From: Straminergon stramineum
Taxonomy: Eukaryota; Streptophyta; Bryopsida; Hypnales; Calliergonaceae
Direction: 5' to 3'
Length of the DNA: 64,000 nt
Assembly (NCBI GenBank): GCA_963920665.1
Contig: OY987263.1
Span: 30,430,547-30,494,546 of the forward strand
Under the pieces are notes generated by a model. That model was not told the origin of the DNA. It searched no databases and worked only from the letters and a program-made list of their open reading frames with translations. The position numbers and the translations under genes were made by a program. Positions 57,966-64,000 of the stretch are shown here, in pieces (positions within the stretch are counted from its first letter, which is position 1; each line of letters begins with the position of its first letter).

Positions 57966-58914
57966 TTAACCCCTAAAGGACCAAACGGTGTTTTTTGGCA
58001 ACATAGCGATTTTGGGCAGCTCACTACGAATGGAATTTTTATTTTTTTCTTTGAAATTTTCACACAACATGTGCCTGAGGAGTAGCTTTAAGATTCAACA
58101 ATTTTCATAACTTTTGAATACATGGTTAAAAAGCTATTGTATGATATGTTGTTTTCATTGCTTGGCAGGCAGCCCAGGCAGCAAAAAAAAACTTCTTTAA
58201 AAATCGCTTTTTTTTAAAATAAAAATTTGAAATTGATTTTCCTGATTTATATATACATGGAAAGCTTTGAATCATTCCATTTTGATTTATGAGAGTTATG
58301 AAGAGTTTTAGTTGTAGGTAGTTTGTGGGTAGTAATGGAATCTCTATTCTAAAATAAACTTTGAAGACCTTTATTTAACTCAATTTTTAATATTTTTGGA
58401 AAAAAATGAAAATGTGAGGTGTAGATTGTTTATTATAACAATTTAACTATTGGGATTGGCATTTTTCAATTCCATAAATAAATTATTAACAATTTAGTAT
58501 TTTGAATCATTCTCTACTTCTTTCAACTTACTATTTTTTTCCTATATGTTGTACAATTCCAAATGATCTAAATTTTTTCAAGAATGTAGCCAACATGACT
58601 TGAAGAGTGAATCCAAAGAGTTACAACCATTTTGGACATATTTTCGTAATGATTTGACCTTGTGAAGTGCAGCTGCCCGGATTTTTGCAAGGCCAAACAA
58701 TGGCTTTTTGTCACTTCAAATGCTAATATCTTGCAATCCAAACGGTGGAAATTTCTGAAATTTTTTCCACATCTTCCTAAACCATCTTACTACAAGATAC
58801 TACAGTTACATTTGTCCAAAAATGTATTTTTTTCTAAAATTTGGTACTTGTACTAGAGATGACAGTTTTGGAGCATTTTTGGTGAAAACATAGTCAAATA
58901 CATCTAGGGGTTAA
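57966..58914 (+). mobile_element. TTAA-flanked element, family A copy 4 (949 bp)
   Basis: TTAACCCCTAAAGGACC at the left and ATCTAGGGGTTAA at the right, both TTAA intact. Closest in its first 50 bases to copy 1 (TTTTTTGGCAACATA). Carries an element-sense frame at 58662-58856 related to copies 2 and 3. Confidence 0.87.
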
Positions 58915-59474
58915 AACAAGGTTTTCTTTGAAAAAGAATGGCTTACTATGTATTTGAATTTTAGCAGTCAATCTGGCTTATTCATCTCAGATTTAATTTT
59001 GATACTCAAGTCTAATTATTATTTTCTGAATTTTTCTAAAGGTATTTTTAATTATACTTGAAAACTTGAAAACATTCCTAAAAAGATTATTTTTTTTTGT
59101 TCAAAGTTGAAAAGTTATATCCCTTATATATATGTACAATATTTTTATATACTATATTATTGAGTTATATAATCTATTATTTGATTGATGGCATAGCATT
59201 TACATGCTTTTTTGAAATTTCACTTACTCCAATTAAAAATGTTTGTGGCATGAATTGATAATTTTAGTGTATTTCTTGAGCATTCAAGGATTATATCAAT
59301 GAGACATAGGAAAGCACACCAATCTATAACTACTTTTTCCACTTCTTTTGATATTCATTCAATATTTTCTCTTACTAGCTCCTTGAAACTCAGTGCTCAT
59401 GTTTTCAATGCTAAATTTGCATCCCATATACTTTGGATGTTCTTACTTTCAACCCATTGTCTTTTAGTTGAATG
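58915..59474. other. AT-rich, no gene seen
   Basis: No coding or repeat signal beyond base composition. Confidence 0.5.
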
Positions 59475-59888
59475 TTAACCCATTAAGGATCATGGTTGAT
59501 TCTAGAGGCGAACAAGATGTTTTTGGGTCCCAGGGTAAATATGATAAAAAAATACCAAATTGAGATGAATTTGGAAGATCTTACTATACTAATTGAAAAA
59601 GATGTGAATGCTTGGAGCTCCACAACACATTTTGTGACAATTGACAATTCCCTATTTGAATATGTACATTGATTTATGTATTTTCAGCTTGTATTTGTTT
59701 GTTTTTTCAACCCCTAAACTACATGCAAGTATATAATTTCTTGATCTTTGTCCCAATACATTCATTTCCAAATTCCCTACACCCATCCCCTTTCATCCAA
59801 CCTCCAATTCATCCTAAAACTCTAGCTACTAATAAAAAAAAGGGTCAATTTTTACCATAAAGTGGTAGACTAGACCTTAATGAGTTAA
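59475..59888. mobile_element. TTAA-flanked MITE, family C (414 bp)
   Basis: Left end TTAACCCATTAAGGATC and right end GACCTTAATGAGTTAA form inverted repeats of about 16 bp with two mismatches, each bounded by TTAA. The interior does not match families A or B. An open frame inside has no domain. Confidence 0.7.
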
Positions 59889-60164
59889 TGAGGTAATTAT
59901 ACCTTAAACCATCCAAATAAGCACTAATACAGTTCATTTTTTCTCTTTCTTATTTTTCAATTTTATTTCAATTTTATTTATAATTGAAAGTAGATTCCAA
60001 TTCCACATCACTTTTAGGTTTTGAACATTGGCTAAAACTATGAAATTTTAAAGTGTTGATGCTAGGTTTACATAAAATCAATCCTTTGGAAACTTTCTTG
60101 TTTATGTAGTTTCATTTTTATTCACCAATCTAAATGAGATAGTTTAGTATATCTTGAATTTATC

Positions 60165-61102
60165 TTAACCTCTAAAGGACCAACATATATTTTTTGTCTA
60201 CATAGCAATTTTGGGTAGGTATATGTGACTAGAGATTTCCATATTTTTGGCCCAAACTTTAAGAGAAGGTGGGGATGAGGAAAATCTTTCATATACACTA
60301 AATATCATGACATTTGAAAATGTGAGTAAAAAGTCATGGCCTGATATGTTACTTTTTTTTGGTAAATGGGTAGTCAAGGTAGATTCAAAAAAATCACTTT
60401 TTTCATAAACCAAAAATTGAAATTGGTTTTCTCGATTCATATGTATGTGGATAGCTTTTAATCATTCCATTTTGATCAATGAGTCAAAAGTTATGAGGAT
60501 TTTTGGTTTGTGGGCAGTTATAGATTATCTACTTTAAAATAAACTTTAAAGTCCTTTATCTTACTCAACCTTCAATATTTTTGAAAAAAAATAAAATCTT
60601 AGGATGTAGATTGTTTATTATAACATTGCAACCATTGGGATTGGCATTTTTCAATTTCAGAATTAAATTCTTAAAAAATTCATATTTTGAATCATTCTCT
60701 ACTATTGTCTACTTATTATTTTTTTCCTATATGTTGTACAATTCTAAATGATCTAAAATTTTTCAAGCATGTGGCAAACTTGTCTAGGAAAAAGAATCCA
60801 AAAAAGTACCACCATTTTGGGACATTTTTTTCATAGCAAAGTGAGCTTGTGAAGTATAGCTACCATGTTTCTTGCAAGGCCAAAAATAAAAATTTTAGTG
60901 AATTTGAATGCTTATAATCTTGCAATCCATGCAATGAAAATTTTGGAAATTTTTACCACATAATCTTAAGTCAGCATACTACAAGATCATTTTGTAACCT
61001 GTGTCAATTTTTTTATTTTTTAAATTTGATACTTGTACTAAAAATGTACTAAGTTTTGGAGCATTTGCGGTAAAAACATAGTCGTAGACCTTTAGGGATT
61101 AA
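60165..61102 (+). mobile_element. TTAA-flanked element, family A copy 5 (938 bp)
   Basis: TTAACCTCTAAAGGACC at the left and CCTTTAGGGATTAA at the right, TTAA intact at both ends with one base changed in each inverted repeat. Aligns with the other four copies. Confidence 0.85.
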
Positions 61103-63582
61103 GGTATGAGCACCTATAATTGTCACTAATTACAATTGAGAACAATTCTTATTATCAATTGTAATTTATTTTATCAAGGCCCTGATCTAAAGTTCATAGC
61201 TTTGAAGATTATGAAGAACAATAAATGAAAGTTATGAAAAATAATACTCTAGAAAATTTTTGTGTACCCTTTAATCATTATTATGGCTTTGAACAATTGC
61301 TTGCACCACTGAAACGTGCCACAAGTCTTTAAAAACAAACATTGAAAGTTGAAATATAAATTTATTAAAATTTTAAAACATGATTTTCTAAATTAATTCT
61401 TATAAAATAAAATAAAAAATAATTGTAATTTTATTGATTTATAAAATAAATTTATTAAAATTTTAAACATTTTTAATTATTACACCCCTAAAAAATAAAT
61501 CCAAAAGTTTAACAAGACTTGGACTTTCATTATAGAATCTGGTCATAGAAAAGTGCATCATTTAAAATTCAGAAAGTGTATTAAAATGATGTTTGTTAAA
61601 GTGAACAAGGAATAGGTCTACAAAGACATAAATGTTGATAAACTTGTAGTGAAAATATGAAAAGTAGAAGTGTGGAGATTAAATTTTGTACTTTTCAATT
61701 CTTTTAGTATCAATTTTTTAAAGTGTGAAGTGTGAAAGAAGTAACATTTAATCTTCTACAAGTTAAATAATGCTCTATAAGTCTCTATGTACAGAAATAA
61801 TTACACACAAAAAACTCCTTGGTCCAATTTTAATATAATTCTTCCAAAAAAATTGGTTCAAAGGATATTTTATTTTCTACAAAGCCTACAAAATTACAGA
61901 GATATAATTTTATTTCAAAAGTTACTTGAAGTATTGGAATTTGTATTTTCAAATTTATTTAAATATTTTATTTTTGATGATTTCCAAAATCACAAATAGT
62001 ACAAAGACTAGTGGAGGCTTTGTTTTCTTATTTTCGAAGAATTTAGAAATAATAAAAATCTTATTTAGAATTTTATATTTATAAATCCATAACCAACACC
62101 TATCCACCCATAAAATTGAGAATATTAAGGATGTAATTATTTATAGAAGAACTTTTCAATTTTAGGTTCTATTTTTGTATATTATTATCAGTGTTGCATT
62201 TACTAATCAAATTATAGAATGCATTGCAAAATTCAAAATTTGCAACTTTTGTTTTGAAACCAAGGGCAATTACAAACTATGGAATACTAGTTCTAAGACA
62301 AGCTCTTTGTGCACTATGGTGCGCTCTATAAGCACTCTTATTCACATCAACAAAATTTTGTTTTAAAATCATTTTATGAAAATTTAGGAATGGATTATTA
62401 CAAATTCAAAGGAAAAAATTCAAATTTATTTATACATGAAGATTGTATTAAAATTGCAATTTGTCAAAGCAATTATTTTAAAGTTAAAGAATTTTGAAAC
62501 CTCTCATTTAATAATATATTGACTAATAAGTGCCAATACTTTGAGTTTTGAAAAAAGACCAACTTTAATTCTATATTTTAATTTAATTAATAATTTCAAA
62601 TAAATATTTTCACTCAAAAATTAAAAGCATCAAACAAAATTTAATATAGAGAGATAATGAATCATCTAAAAAATATGAATACAAAAAATAATCTATCTAA
62701 AAATAGTAAAATTCTTGATGTTTTGATTTCACATACTTCTCCTCCGGAAAAATTTAAAGCTAACAATTCCATTTAGAACCTATTTTTCTTTGTAGTTTTT
62801 TAAATTTCGGAGTGCATTGAGGGTATATAATAATGTTCTAGTCTTTTAATAAATGCCTCATTTAAACTCTCAAAATTGATTTTCCATCTTTATAATTTTG
62901 AGAATCTTTCATTTAATGAGACAACAATCTCTCTATACAATTTTTTTGCAAAATCGTAGGCTACAATTTAATAAATTAAAATTTGAGGATTTGAAAATCT
63001 TAGAATAGAATGAAAAATAGTGCATTGCAATATGAAAACTATTTCACCATACTATGCAAATGCCTATAATCCCAAATTGTTCTTTATAATATATCTTTAT
63101 GAAACCTCAAAGTAAAAAATGAAACAAAATATTTAAGAGTTAACTTTGTTTTCAATCTCACTCTTAGTCACTTGAATGTTTATAGTATTTTTTTTCACAA
63201 CAACATTGAAGAATCATAGCAAACTCCAATAATTTAGAATTGTGACTTCGAGATTGAATATTGATATTAGTAAAGAAATTGTAATTGCAAGAGTGCAATT
63301 CATTTAATGGGATGAATTTCACTTTTTTTCTTGTGCAACTTTCCAAGTAAGATGAATCCATGATCAACTTTAAACTTGTGTGATTTCTTATTCTAATTCT
63401 TCTTCAATAATATTTAATATGAGGTAGCCAAAGATTAGGTTTGATGCCTCCTTGCCAAAAAAATTAATTAATCAAAAGAGTAGGTTCAACATCAAGATTT
63501 CAAATTATGAAATTTTGACATTTTTTAACTTAAATAATATTGAATTGGCAAGCTACCTTGTTTGTGTCTATCTCACCAATGG
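61103..63582. other. Very AT-rich, no gene seen
   Basis: Long A/T tracts, no coding signal or recognised element. Confidence 0.5.
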
Positions 63583-63781
63583 TACTAGTGTATGAGCATG
63601 GAAAATGCGAGCATGTGAGCCTTGAGCATATGTAGAGGTGGATACACTACAACCATAGAAGGTACTTATAACATAGCTACACTGTAATCATCCAAGTTTT
63701 TTATTATATACATACCTATAACATAGGTTTATAGAGTCGTCCAGGCTCATAGGTGCATGCTTTGGGGCTCACATAATAGCA
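63583..63781 (-). mobile_element. MITE family E copy 2
   Basis: Reverse-strand match to 29218-29434, with ends TACTAGTGTATGAG and CTCACATAATAGCA. About 199 bp against 217 bp in copy 1. Confidence 0.6.
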
Positions 63782-64000
63782 ACCCTCCGGTACATGGTAC
63801 ATTATTGTTAATGGGATATGTAACTACGATAAGACGACATGGAAGCGCTCAACCTCTGGCATAGTTAAGTCAATTATACTTACTAATAGTTTTTACAAGA
63901 ATATTGTAGACCTCATTTAAGCATCTTAAACCAAACTATTTTGATATTTGATCAACTAACAAAATGTGGGAATTCAAATTAATTTTCAATGCTAGCTAAA

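Overview
The window is nuclear DNA from a land plant. It carries a dirigent-type gene, a plant CYP71-clan P450, a plastid-type photolyase-like/alpha-beta hydrolase fusion gene with plant-style introns, a gene with a LEAFY-type SAM-like domain, and a plant-type TTTAGGG interstitial telomere-like patch. Most of it is AT-rich repeat debris, while the real genes are islands of higher GC. I cannot name the species. The low gene density, the piggyBac-like DNA and the BED plus LEAFY-SAM-like gene make a seed-free plant or gymnosperm more likely than a flowering plant, but that is inference.

Layout. 1-4.3 kb: a dirigent gene (2942-3475) with a tandem repeat before it and a duplicated 3' tail after it. 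4.3-17 kb: repeats, including a 933-bp TTAA-flanked element, a 1.3-kb CACTA-like element, gene scraps (B3 domain, STI1/HOP TPR) and two GC-rich minisatellite blocks. 17-25.5 kb: two dead transposon genes on the minus strand (a gag-like coiled-coil protein and a piggyBac-like transposase, the latter split by a CACTA MITE), then a field of short hairpin motifs. 25.5-37 kb: AT-rich debris with several MITEs. 37.3-43.6 kb: the gene-rich core, with a three-exon P450 (+) and an eleven-exon photolyase-like/hydrolase gene (-) arranged tail to tail. 44-51 kb: two more 930-bp elements and a possible terminal exon. 51.8-53.5 kb: a three-exon gene joining a BED-type zinc finger to a LEAFY-SAM-like domain. 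54-64 kb: further elements of the same families.

The dominant theme is a set of TTAA-bounded inverted-repeat elements (five copies of about 935 bp, three of about 235 bp, one of 414 bp) whose ends read TTAACCC... and ...GGGTTAA, the piggyBac pattern. One copy has a matching empty site elsewhere in the window, and a decayed piggyBac-like transposase lies between them. Both dead transposon genes keep their reading frame over long distances and are broken mainly by stop codons that single C-to-T or G-to-A changes can explain, as expected for methylated, silenced elements.
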